NCBI GenBank assembly: GCA_947071365.1
Contig: CAMTFT010000083.1
Span: forward strand, 1 to 7,226
Direction: 5' to 3'
From: an uncultured bacterium
GTDB lineage: Bacteria; Bacillota; Clostridia; Lachnospirales; Lachnospiraceae
Length of the DNA stretch: 7,226 nucleotides
The notes beneath the pieces are model-generated. The model did not search any database. It was given only the letters and a program-made list of their open reading frames with translations, and was not told the DNA's origin. The position numbers and the translations under genes were made by a program. This document shows positions 1 to 6,385 of this stretch, piece after piece (the stretch's first letter is position 1; the number at the start of each line of letters is the position of its first letter).

Positions 1-44
1 ATGTAGCTCCGTCTCGTGGGCTCGGAGATGTGTATAAGAGACAG
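1..44 (+). other. Illumina Nextera i7 adapter remnant (not genomic)
   Basis: Bases 11-44 match the 34-base Nextera read-2 adapter, and bases 26-44 are the 19-base Tn5 mosaic end (AGATGTG...AGACAG). The preceding ten bases fit the end of the P7 primer (AT) followed by an 8-base i7 index, GTAGCTCC; from memory this is the adapter-strand form of index N718 (read GGAGCTAC). This is sequencing-library DNA left on the contig end. It opens a spurious reading frame from a GTG at 16 that begins MGSEMCIRDR, a peptide produced purely by the adapter. No biological start should be called here. Confidence 0.97.
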
Positions 45-807
45 GATTATAGAGGGAAGCGGACAGCAATTAATCAATAATGTCTGTGTCCCAATCAAGA
101 AAGGCAGTCTGTATCTGTTAACGCTATCAGATGTGCACAGAGTAGAAGCAGTTGAGCCTCTGAAAATTATTTCCATTCATTTTTTGCCTGACCTTGTGTC
201 ACAGCTTGGTTTCTCCCGATTGGATGCTTCGTACTCTGCCCAGCTCTGTAGAGAAGATTATGATCTTTTGTGTCACCTGGCTTTTTCTGTACTAAATGAA
301 AAAAAGCATGCAGCGCAGCCATATCATATGCAAAAAATGCAATCTGTAACTACGCTGATGCTGGTATATCTTTTCCGGTATGGAACCCAAAATGCCCAGT
401 CCACCTCCATTAACCATATACAGGAAGCAATTCGTTATATCAATGAGAATTATAGTGACCCAACCTTGCGGTTAAAAGATGTTGCACAGGTCTGCAATTT
501 ATCCTCCTGCTATTTCAGCACAATATTTCATGACAGAGTTGGTTGTAATTTCTCAGAGTATTTGTTAAGCTATCGTCTACACCGAGCATGTATCCTGCTT
601 TCTAACCTGAAAATATCTGTTTCGGAAGTAGCATACGAAGTGGGCTTTGAATCCCTTCCTCATTTTTTCCGTGTATTCCGTCAAGCATACCACTGCACGC
701 CTCGGCAATTTCGCCAAAGGGCAGGCTCACTTCAGGGGGAACCCTGGGCGGAAATAGAACATCCACGCTGGGAATCCACAATTACTCCAGCTACTTCTTT
801 TATGTGA
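45..807 (+). CDS. AraC-family transcriptional regulator, 5' end missing
   Basis: This is the 3' part of an AraC/XylS-type DNA-binding regulator; 253 native codons (46-804) are visible. The first part, to about base 180, reads as the tail of a cupin-like sensing domain (LYLLTLSDVHRVEAVEPLK, then IISIHFLP). The C-terminal double helix-turn-helix spans about 409-717. Its first HTH is around LRLKDVAQVCNLSSCYFSTIF, and its second is around ISVSEVAYEVGFESLPHFFRVFR, ending in the typical TPRQFRQ. About 30 residues of unassigned tail follow. The true start lies beyond the contig edge, because the frame's apparent beginning (16-44) is adapter. The gene is more AT-rich than its neighbours: hand counts of lines 61-120 and 481-540 give 23 and 24 G+C of 60. 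It faces the cinA end of the operon, and the two share a terminator. Ligand and targets cannot be told; sugar or host-glycan use genes are the usual company of such regulators, but none are visible. Confidence 0.9.
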
Positions 808-860
808 AAACCGGTAACAGTATACAAACTTTTGACAAATACTGCTTTCCACTTAGATGC

Positions 861-908
861 AAAAAGGATGCATCAGCATTTCACAGCTTATGCATCCTTA
901 CCTTTTTT
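861..908. terminator. Bidirectional intrinsic terminator between araC-type gene and cinA
   Basis: A perfect 10-bp stem, AAGGATGCAT (864-873) with ATGCATCCTT (890-899), encloses a 16-base loop. On the minus strand it starts 7 bases after the cinA stop and is followed directly by TTTTT (complement of 861-865), so it closes the leftward operon. On the plus strand six T (903-908) follow after ACC, so it can also end the AraC-type gene, whose stop is at 807. The plus-strand T-run overlaps the last bases of cinA. Confidence 0.85.
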
Positions 909-1371
909 ATTCAAGTTTTTCTTTCAGAATATTCAGCGCACGCTCCGCCGCCTGTGCCCTTATTCCAGCCCGGTCACCGGCAAAGTGATGCTCCTCAACC
1001 TGTGTTTCTCCATTACAGAAGCAGCCGATATATACGAGTCCCACCATTTCCCCGCCGCCCGAATCCGGGCCGGCATAGCCAGTGACAGATAAGCAGCAAT
1101 CAGCGCCTGCTTCTCTTGCTCCGCCCTCAGCCATTTCTCTCGCGGTCTGAGGACTGACTGCCGTGTACTTTTCCAGTGTCTCGCGCCGGACTCCCACCAT
1201 CTCATGCTTTGCCTCGTCGCAGTACGTCACAAATCCCCTTTTGAACACCTCAGAACTTCCGGGCACAGAGGTCAACATCGCCGCGATCATGCCTCCCGTA
1301 CAGGACTCCACGGTCGTCACCGTCATTTTTCTCCGGCTCAGAGCGTGTACGAGAAACTCTTCTGTTGTCAT
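907..1371 (-). CDS. cinA: Nicotinamide-nucleotide amidohydrolase, CinA C-terminal domain (PncC type)
   Basis: A 154-residue stand-alone CinA C-terminal domain. The family deamidates nicotinamide mononucleotide to nicotinic acid mononucleotide plus ammonia, recycling NMN released for example by NAD-dependent DNA ligase. Visible signatures are VESCTGG (residues 21-27, with the expected nucleophile Ser23), TSVPGSSEVFKRGFVTY (34-50), SVTGYAGP (95-102) and the closing FAGDRAGIRAQA (130-141). The N-terminal COG1058 domain of full-length CinA (about 410 residues) is absent, as in PncC/YgaD-type proteins. The ATG at 1371 has AAGGAGG ten bases upstream. A short leader frame (MMTAGFIKKEDIRI) ends in an ATGA overlap with this start, so translation may be coupled. 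It is the last gene of the leftward operon, 134 bases after pgsA. recA, a common partner of cinA, is not next to it. Confidence 0.93.
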   Translation of the reverse strand: MTTEEFLVHALSRRKMTVTTVESCTGGMIAAMLTSVPGSSEVFKRGFVTYCDEAKHEMVGVRRETLEKYTAVSPQTAREMAEGGAREAGADCCLSVTGYAGPDSGGGEMVGLVYIGCFCNGETQVEEHHFAGDRAGIRAQAAERALNILKEKLE

Positions 1372-1398
1372 ATCCGAATGTCCTCCTTTTTGATAAAA

Positions 1399-1522
1399 CC
1401 TGCTGTCATCATCCCGGCTTCTTTACCATAGGCTCCGGCGACAGTCACGTTTCATTGCCTTGCTCCGGCTGCGGTCATCATTTCACTGACATGCTCCAGC
1501 AGCGGTCACATCTGCCCGTCCA
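1399..1522. repeat. Degenerate ~30-bp tandem repeats between pgsA and cinA
   Basis: Three imperfect units begin with GCTCCGGC or GCTCCAGC at 1432, 1462 and 1493 (periods of 30 and 31). Each is followed by a G(A/C)GGTCA-like block, for example GCTCCGGCTGCGGTCA (1462-1477) and GCTCCAGCAGCGGTCA (1493-1508). A weaker fourth match (CTGCTGTCATCATC) lies at about 1401. The last unit runs into the pgsA stop codon and C-terminal codons, so the spacer may have grown by duplicating the end of pgsA. On the minus strand the units give short ATGs and stops, such as MMTAAGARQ and MMTAGFIKKEDIRI. No hairpin with a T-run is present, so readthrough into cinA is likely. Confidence 0.6.
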
Positions 1523-2045
1523 GCACCTTCCAGTTCTTGCGAAGGTAATCCGCCAGGGAAATCACGGTCAGTATCAGCGCGATCCAGGTCACGATCTGCG
1601 CAATCGTATCAAACACGCCGCCCAGATCCAGAATCAGCAGGATCACCATGATCATCTGAAATACCGTCTTGAATTTTCCCCAGTAGCTGGCAGCTATCAC
1701 TACGCCCTTGTCGGATGCCACCAGACGGAACCCGCTGATGATAAATTCACGTCCGATGATGATGATGACGATCCATGCGGCAAGCGCTTCCTTTTCCACA
1801 AGACAAATCATTGCGGAGCATACGAGAAGCTTGTCTGCGATCGGATCCATGAATTTTCCGAAATCCGTTACCAGGTTATTTTTCCGCGCCAGATAGCCGT
1901 CCAGCCAGTCTGTGGCGCTTGCCAGAATAAATATTGCAGCAGCCACATATTTTCCGGAATCTCCAAACCCATTCCAAAGCATCAGAAATACAAACACGGG
2001 CACCATACATACCCGAAGTACAGTCAGTTTATTCGGCAAATTCAT
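1506..2045 (-). CDS. pgsA: CDP-diacylglycerol--glycerol-3-phosphate 3-phosphatidyltransferase
   Basis: An integral membrane enzyme that makes phosphatidylglycerophosphate from CDP-diacylglycerol and glycerol-3-phosphate, the committed step to phosphatidylglycerol and cardiolipin. It is 179 residues long, normal for the family. The CDP-alcohol phosphatidyltransferase motif is complete: D46, D49-G50, A53-R54, G63, D67, D71 (DWLDGYLARKNNLVTDFGK, then FMDPIAD). Hydrophobic segments lie at about 9-25, 33-45, 74-100 (including an IVIIIII run) and 130-165. The start is set at the ATG at 2045 because AGGAGA (2059-2054) sits 8 bases away. An upstream in-frame TTG at 2051 would be only 2 bases from that site. 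The gene overlaps the end of rimO by 17 bases, which suggests translational coupling. The Ile run is encoded by a GAT/ATG-like trinucleotide stretch near 1750-1775. Confidence 0.95.
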   Translation of the reverse strand: MNLPNKLTVLRVCMVPVFVFLMLWNGFGDSGKYVAAAIFILASATDWLDGYLARKNNLVTDFGKFMDPIADKLLVCSAMICLVEKEALAAWIVIIIIGREFIISGFRLVASDKGVVIAASYWGKFKTVFQMIMVILLILDLGGVFDTIAQIVTWIALILTVISLADYLRKNWKVLDGQM

Positions 2046-3366
2046 CTGCAATCTCTCCTATCAAATCGTACTCTGCCGCACCGGTGATCCTGGCCTTCAC
2101 AAAGTCGCCAGACATCAGCGTATCCCCCGTATGGATAAACAGCAGCCCGTCTACATTTGGCGCGTCTCCGTACGTTCTGGCTACATAAACATTTTCATCG
2201 GCCACCTTTCCCTCCACCATGGCGATCACAGTGCGGCCAATCATGTCCTGCGCCCGGTCAAAGGCGATCTCCTGCTGCAGCTCCATCAGTTCTTCCTGCC
2301 AGTTCAGTTTCGTCTCCTCGTCGATCTGATCTGGCATAGACGCCGCCGGAGTATCCTCCTCCTGAGAATACGTAAACACACCGAGGCGGTCGAATTCCAT
2401 TTCATCAATAAAGTCCATCAGCTCTTCATGCTGTTGCTGCGTCTCCCCCGGAAAACCTGCGATCAACGTAGTGCGAAGCATGATATCAGGTATCTCCTGA
2501 CGAAGCTTTTGCACGATCGCAATCAGATCCGCCTTCGTCGTCCGCCTTCCCATCCTTTTCAGCACCGCATCCGATGCATGCTGGATCGGAAGATCCAGAT
2601 AATGGCAGATCTTCGGCTCCTTTTTCATCGTGTCGATCAGCTCGTCGTAAATTTCCTCCGGATAGCAGTAAAGAATACGGATCCAACGAAGCCCACTGAT
2701 CCTGCACAGCGACTCAAGAAGAAGGTGAAGTGACTTTTTGCCGTACAGATCCACACCGTAAACGGTAGTCTCCTGCGCAACGAGAATCAGCTCCTTCACG
2801 CCCTGCCCAGCCAGCTCTTCTGCCTGCTCGATCAAACGCTCCATCGGAACGCTGCGGTATCTGCCCCGAAGCTTCGGAATAATACAGTACGTACAGCATT
2901 TGTTGCAGCCCTCTGCAATCTTCAGATATGCATAATGGCCTCCCGTAGTCACGATACGTCCCGCATCTGTCTGCGGAAGGTATGTAAGATCCTGCTCCCT
3001 TACGGCGCGGTTCCCGTCAAGCGCTTCCTCCACGGCCCGGACGATCTCATCGTACGCCGTCGTGCCAAGCACCATATCCACTTCTTCCACTTCGTCCAGA
3101 ATCTCCTGCTTATACCTCTGGGCCATGCAGCCTGTCACGATCAGGGCTTTGCAGCTCCCGGTCTTTTTGTATTCAGCCATTTCCAGAATGGTCTGTACGC
3201 TCTCTTCCTTTGCGTCATTGATAAAACAGCACGTATTGATGACGATCACATCCGCCTCTGTCTCATCATCCGTGAAGCTGTAACCCTTTTTTGCAAGCAG
3301 GCCCAGCATCTCTTCCGAATCTACAAGATTCTTGTCGCATCCGAGAGAAACAAAAAATATTTTCAT
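2029..3366 (-). CDS. rimO: Ribosomal protein S12 methylthiotransferase RimO
   Basis: A radical-SAM enzyme with two 4Fe-4S clusters that adds a methylthio group to the conserved aspartate of ribosomal protein S12. It has 445 residues, the usual length. The N-terminal methylthiotransferase domain has its three cluster cysteines at C10 (SLGCDKNLVDSE), C46 (INTCCF) and C80 (VTGCMAQRY). The radical-SAM CX3CX2C motif is C154-C158-C161 (EGCNKCCTYCIIP). A C-terminal TRAM domain occupies roughly the last 65 residues. The S12-type opening SLGCDKNLVDSE favours RimO over the tRNA enzymes MiaB and MtaB. The ATG at 3366 lies only 3 bases after the stop of the DUF308 gene, with a modest AGGCAGGG site inside that gene's end. 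The rimO-pgsA-cinA order is common in Clostridia. Confidence 0.96.
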   Translation of the reverse strand: MKIFFVSLGCDKNLVDSEEMLGLLAKKGYSFTDDETEADVIVINTCCFINDAKEESVQTILEMAEYKKTGSCKALIVTGCMAQRYKQEILDEVEEVDMVLGTTAYDEIVRAVEEALDGNRAVREQDLTYLPQTDAGRIVTTGGHYAYLKIAEGCNKCCTYCIIPKLRGRYRSVPMERLIEQAEELAGQGVKELILVAQETTVYGVDLYGKKSLHLLLESLCRISGLRWIRILYCYPEEIYDELIDTMKKEPKICHYLDLPIQHASDAVLKRMGRRTTKADLIAIVQKLRQEIPDIMLRTTLIAGFPGETQQQHEELMDFIDEMEFDRLGVFTYSQEEDTPAASMPDQIDEETKLNWQEELMELQQEIAFDRAQDMIGRTVIAMVEGKVADENVYVARTYGDAPNVDGLLFIHTGDTLMSGDFVKARITGAAEYDLIGEIADEFAE

Positions 3367-3369
3367 AGA

Positions 3370-4038
3370 TTATCCCTGCCTCTTATCCGTTTCTGACGCG
3401 TCAGCCACCACGATCCCCGTATCGCCTGCGCTCTTCGTCTTTCCCTGTTCCAGCAGATCCTTGAGCTGAACCTCCGGATGTTCCCGCTGGATCTTTGCAA
3501 GCTTTTTCACCCTGGTCTGAATGCAGATCAGGCTTATAAGATTCGTCAGGCCGTCAATGATCAGACAGATACCGATATAGAGGATCATATGCCGCTCTTC
3601 TTTAAAAGGATTGCACAGCAGTACGATGCCCAGACCAATGATGACCAGGGCGCAGATCAGCACCACATACCACTTTGCAAATTTCAGGCGCTTCATATTG
3701 AAAGAGCTCTGCACCTTCACCACTGCCCCCAGAAGAAGGATGATACCCATGGCAAACGGGAGAACCGTAGACAGAAATGTCGGATTCAGCAGAATAAAAA
3801 CGCCAAATGCCAGGCAGATAATACCAATCACCAGATCCATCTGCAAAAAGCCGGCCAGATTGTCCTTCGTGAAATATATGATCCCATACGTTATGCCAAG
3901 CACTACCATAACGAAACCAAGCCCGTAGCAGATCATTTTCACTGAGGTGCTCGGCCATGCCAGCAGCACGGCCCCCAGCACGACGTAAAGTGCAGATACC
4001 AAAATGTAACTTTTACTGAATTGCTTAACCTCATTCAC
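3370..4038 (-). CDS. DUF308/HdeD-like six-helix membrane protein
   Basis: A 222-residue predicted integral membrane protein of the DUF308 (HdeD-like) family. Six hydrophobic segments lie at about 11-28, 35-56, 66-85, 90-110, 122-142 and 151-173. They form three repeated two-helix units, each with a short Pro-containing link (AWPSTS at 27-32, LNPTFL at 84-89, CNPFKE at 142-147). A hydrophilic, mostly charged tail (about 175-222) is probably cytoplasmic. In E. coli HdeD is tied to acid resistance at high cell density, but the biochemical role of the family is unclear and should not be transferred here. The start is a GTG at 4038 with GAGG about 11 bases upstream; no ATG in frame fits better. 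It sits 24 bases after rpoZ and 3 bases before rimO, so it is co-transcribed with essential genes. Confidence 0.85.
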   Translation of the reverse strand: MNEVKQFSKSYILVSALYVVLGAVLLAWPSTSVKMICYGLGFVMVVLGITYGIIYFTKDNLAGFLQMDLVIGIICLAFGVFILLNPTFLSTVLPFAMGIILLLGAVVKVQSSFNMKRLKFAKWYVVLICALVIIGLGIVLLCNPFKEERHMILYIGICLIIDGLTNLISLICIQTRVKKLAKIQREHPEVQLKDLLEQGKTKSAGDTGIVVADASETDKRQG

Positions 4039-4062
4039 CGGTAATCACACCTCATTTCCGTT

Positions 4063-4317
4063 CTATTCCTCTGTCGCTTCTCCATCCTCCGGAAGTATCT
4101 TGATCTTACCCTCATTCAGCTCCGCTACCGCCTTTGAAAGAGGCTTCGATACGGTCATCACATCAAGGTCGCCCTTTGACTGGCGTGCAATGATCTGACG
4201 CGCACGCTTCGCCGTCGCCAGCACGATGGAATAACGGCTGTTCACCACCGGTTCATTGCCCTCCTCAACCTCGCTGTTGACTACCTTCATTAAATCTGAA
4301 TAAGATGGATGTAACAT
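4063..4317 (-). CDS. rpoZ: DNA-directed RNA polymerase omega subunit
   Basis: The small omega subunit that binds the beta-prime subunit and helps assemble and stabilise RNA polymerase. It is 84 residues from the ATG at 4317: MLHPSYSDLMKVVN, then the conserved core SRYSIVLATAKRARQI (about 27-42) and the KPLSKAVAELNEGKI region (about 58-72), with an acidic tail. A longer frame reaches back to a TTG at 4338. However, AAAGGAG at 4333-4327 lies 9 bases before the ATG, and clostridial omegas begin at this MLHPSY position, so 4317 is chosen. The ribosome site lies inside the last codons of gmk, and the two genes are 4 bases apart. The gmk-rpoZ pair is widely conserved in bacteria. Confidence 0.94.
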   Translation of the reverse strand: MLHPSYSDLMKVVNSEVEEGNEPVVNSRYSIVLATAKRARQIIARQSKGDLDVMTVSKPLSKAVAELNEGKIKILPEDGEATEE

Positions 4318-4321
4318 AATA

Positions 4322-4954
4322 TTATTCTCCTTTCGCAAACACTTTGATTTCTTTGCGGATCTGTTCTACAAAGTCCAGATTCCTGCTTATCTTATTATGC
4401 TGACTGTCGATCAGATTGTGAACCTCCTCCACACTCGTCTCCAGTTCATCATTAATAATCATATAATCATACTCTTCAACGCCGTCCGACTCCTCCACAG
4501 CCCGCCGAAGGCGTTCCCGGATGACCTCCTGCGTCTCCGTTCCTCTGTCCTTCAGCCGTCTCGCCAGCGTCTCAGCATCCGGCGGCATGACAAACAGCAG
4601 CAACGCGTCGGGGTATTTCTCCTTGATCTTCAGCGCGCCCTGCAGCTCGATCTCCAGAATCACATCCCGGCCCTGATCCATCTGATCCTCCACGTAATCC
4701 CGCGGCGTACCGTAATAGTTGCCACAGTAGCATGCGTACTCGATCAACCGGTCCTGCGCGATCAACTGCTCAAATTCTTCCTTCGTTTTGAAAAAATATT
4801 CCCGGCCGTCTTCTTCATTGTCCCGGGGTGCCCGCGTCGTCGCAGAGATAGACAACGCATAATATCCGTATCGTTCAGTCAGGCACCGCATAAGTGTTCC
4901 CTTGCCGACTCCCGAAAAACCGGAAACTACTACGAGGATTCCCCTTCTGTTCAT
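4322..4954 (-). CDS. gmk: Guanylate kinase
   Basis: A cytoplasmic kinase converting GMP (or dGMP) plus ATP to GDP plus ADP, needed for GTP, dGTP and indirectly (p)ppGpp pools. It has 210 residues, the usual length. The Walker A loop is G12-FSGV-GKGT (12-20). The GMP-binding part is SISATTRAPR (35-44) with DGREYFF (49-55) and GNYYGTP (78-84). The ILEIELQGA segment (99-107) matches the family's ILEIDxQGA region, and the lid contains the RRLKDRGTET block (132-141). The ATG at 4954 overlaps the remA stop as ATGA, and GGGAG lies about 7 bases upstream, so translational coupling to remA is likely. Confidence 0.97.
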   Translation of the reverse strand: MNRRGILVVVSGFSGVGKGTLMRCLTERYGYYALSISATTRAPRDNEEDGREYFFKTKEEFEQLIAQDRLIEYACYCGNYYGTPRDYVEDQMDQGRDVILEIELQGALKIKEKYPDALLLFVMPPDAETLARRLKDRGTETQEVIRERLRRAVEESDGVEEYDYMIINDELETSVEEVHNLIDSQHNKISRNLDFVEQIRKEIKVFAKGE

Positions 4955-5226
4955 TGCTCTTCTCCCTTCATATCCTGTTCCGTCATATAACTGGCGGCAA
5001 AACGCCGGGCGATCGTATCCGGCTGCATCGCGGAAAGCACGATCTGGTCTGTCTCCATAACGATGACAGACTTTGTGCGCCGTCCCTGAGTCGCGTCCAC
5101 GACCCGCTGGGTCTCCCGGGCATTCTGTACCATCCGTTTGATGGGCGCCGCATCCGGATTCACCACCGTAACAACTTTCTGGGCATTCACATAATTGCCA
5201 AAACCAATGTTCACCAAACCCGCCAT
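4951..5226 (-). CDS. remA: RemA-type extracellular matrix regulatory protein (DUF370)
   Basis: A small DNA-binding protein. In Bacillus subtilis RemA activates biofilm matrix operons and osmoprotection genes as an arc-shaped oligomer. It is 91 residues from the ATG at 5226: the family opening MAGLVNIGFGNYV, then VVTVVNPDAAPIKRMVQ (18-34) and DATQGRRTKSVIV (44-56), closing with ILSAMQP-type residues (IVLSAMQPDTIA). The paired arginines R49-R50 match the pair I recall as needed for DNA contact in Bacillus; the other recalled residue, R18, is a lysine here (K17). A longer frame reaches to 5304 but its 26 extra residues look random, and GGGAGG lies 4 bases before the ATG at 5226. What it controls in this organism is unknown. 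Confidence 0.93.
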   Translation of the reverse strand: MAGLVNIGFGNYVNAQKVVTVVNPDAAPIKRMVQNARETQRVVDATQGRRTKSVIVMETDQIVLSAMQPDTIARRFAASYMTEQDMKGEEQ

Positions 5227-5296
5227 AAATCCTCCCTGTCTCTCATGGCTATTTTCCTGCGCCGTGCACCAAGCTCGATTCCGCTTCACCGCATTA

Positions 5297-6175
5297 CTAC
5301 TCAAGGTTTTGGATCTGCTCCCTCACCTTTTCGATCTCGGTTTTCAGCTCGATCGCGATATTGGAGGTCTCCAGATCATTTGCCTTGGAAAGTATCGTGT
5401 TCGCCTCGCGGTTCATCTCCTGGGCAATGAAGTCCAGCTTTCTTCCGACTGCGCCGCCCTTCAAAAGAACCTCCTGCATCGTCCTGATGTGACTGCGGAG
5501 CCGGACGGTCTCTTCATCCGTGCAGATCTTATCTGCAAACAGAACTACCTCCGAGGCCAGACGGCTCTCGTCGATCTGAGAATCCTCCAGAAGCTCCTTG
5601 ACTTTCTCCTCCAGCTTTCTGCGGTATTCCGCTATGATCTGCGGGTAGCGTTTCTCAATGAGAGTTACATTTTCTTCCATTCTCGCCAATTTGTCAAGGA
5701 TATCCGTTTTCAGGGCTTCGCCCTCTCTCGTTCTTGATTCCACGAACTGGTGGCAGGCGCCCTTAAGTGCTGCCTCAAGCACCGCCCAGATCTCCTCTTC
5801 ATCGACATCCTGTTCCTCCATCGTAAACACCTCCGGGCATCTGCCCAGCGCGGACACGCGGATGTCATCCTCCAGTCCGAAGGTCTCTGCCATCTGCCTG
5901 TAATATTTCAGGTACTCGGCTGCAATACTTTCATTATATTTCAGTGCAACATTTTCTTCCGCAAAGTCTTCATACGTGACGAACACGTCTACCTTGCCGC
6001 GCTCCACATACGTCTTCAGTACGTTTCGCATCGCCGCTTCAAAAAAGCTGAATTTCTTCGGCATTTTGATACTTACGTCAAAATAGCGGTGATTCACCGC
6101 TTTCATCTCAACCGTAAATTTTCTGCTGCCCTGCTGATGTTCACACCGGCCAAAGCCTGTCATGCTCTTAATCAT
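5297..6175 (-). CDS. yicC: YicC/YloC-family endoribonuclease
   Basis: A 292-residue member of the YicC/YloC family, which has been reported to have endoribonuclease activity (E. coli YicC is linked to small-RNA turnover). The N-terminal domain opens with MIKSMTGFGR and carries the signature EMKAVNHRYFDVSIKMP (about 23-39). The C-terminal DUF1732 domain ends with GRKLDFIAQEMNREANTI, then KTEIEKVREQIQNLE. The start is placed at 6175 because AGGAGAGG (6191-6184) precedes it by 8 bases and the family begins at MIKSMTGFG. An in-frame ATG at 6208 would add 11 residues but has no ribosome site. It is the first gene of the leftward operon, behind a strong promoter and a structured leader, and is followed by a 70-base gap to remA. 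Confidence 0.95.
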   Translation of the reverse strand: MIKSMTGFGRCEHQQGSRKFTVEMKAVNHRYFDVSIKMPKKFSFFEAAMRNVLKTYVERGKVDVFVTYEDFAEENVALKYNESIAAEYLKYYRQMAETFGLEDDIRVSALGRCPEVFTMEEQDVDEEEIWAVLEAALKGACHQFVESRTREGEALKTDILDKLARMEENVTLIEKRYPQIIAEYRRKLEEKVKELLEDSQIDESRLASEVVLFADKICTDEETVRLRSHIRTMQEVLLKGGAVGRKLDFIAQEMNREANTILSKANDLETSNIAIELKTEIEKVREQIQNLE

Positions 6176-6280
6176 CTTCTTATCCTCTCCTGCATTCAAG
6201 CATTCCATGACGGACGCTGTCCGTCCGCCCTTTTCGGGCGTAAATCATGGGAGCCCTCTGGGCATATTTTCCCATATTGG
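6176..6280 (-). promoter_or_regulatory. Structured 5' leader of the yicC operon with alternative pairings
   Basis: This is the expected untranslated leader from the predicted start site (about 6279) to the yicC ATG. Read on the minus strand it holds three features in order. First, ATGGGA (6275-6270) pairs with TCCCAT (6252-6247) around an inner GCCC-AGA-GGGC hairpin (6263-6253). Second is CGCCC-GAAAA-GGGCG (6240-6226). Third is GACGGAC-AGC-GTCCGTC (6225-6209), immediately next to the second. In an alternative fold CCATGA (6250-6245) pairs with TCATGG (6210-6205), closing a three-way junction over the second and third hairpins. The two folds compete for 6247-6250. The ribosome site AGGAGAGG follows at 6191-6184. 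I do not recognise a known riboswitch class, and no T-run terminator is present. Confidence 0.5.
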
Positions 6281-6285
6281 ATTTT

Positions 6286-6314
6286 ATTATAAACGATTGC
6301 GGAAAAGCAGTCAA
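6286..6314 (-). promoter_or_regulatory. Sigma-A promoter of the yicC-remA-gmk-rpoZ operon
   Basis: On the minus strand a -35 box TTGACT (6314-6309) and a perfect -10 box TATAAT (6291-6286) are separated by 17 bases. An A-rich stretch (AAAAAGAAAAAAC) at about 6337-6325 lies upstream and could act as an UP element. Transcription should start near 6279, giving a leader of about 104 bases before yicC. Strength looks high by consensus. Confidence 0.85.
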
Positions 6315-6385
6315 TGGCAATTGTTTTTTCTTTTTACATCTGATATCATATTGAGGTGGCGGTTCGGGCAGCGATGACACCGGAC

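Noticed and set aside
16..45. Apparent GTG start of a 263-residue AraC protein
   Set aside because: Bases up to 44 are Nextera adapter, so this start and the first ten residues are artificial.
832..860. TTGACA at 832-837 as a plus-strand promoter
   Set aside because: No TATAAT-like box follows at 16-18 bases, and a terminator hairpin follows instead.
1749..1776. GAT/ATG trinucleotide run resembling a microsatellite
   Set aside because: It is in frame in pgsA and simply encodes the IVIIIII part of a membrane helix.
1365..2733. Long plus-strand frames opposite pgsA and rimO (1365-2087 and 1912-2733)
   Set aside because: They are antisense to well-recognised genes, rich in His, Gln and Arg as expected of shadow frames, and have no domain signature.
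6209..6240. The two GC-rich hairpins before yicC as an intrinsic terminator
   Set aside because: Neither hairpin is followed by a T-run on either strand, so they are better read as leader structure.
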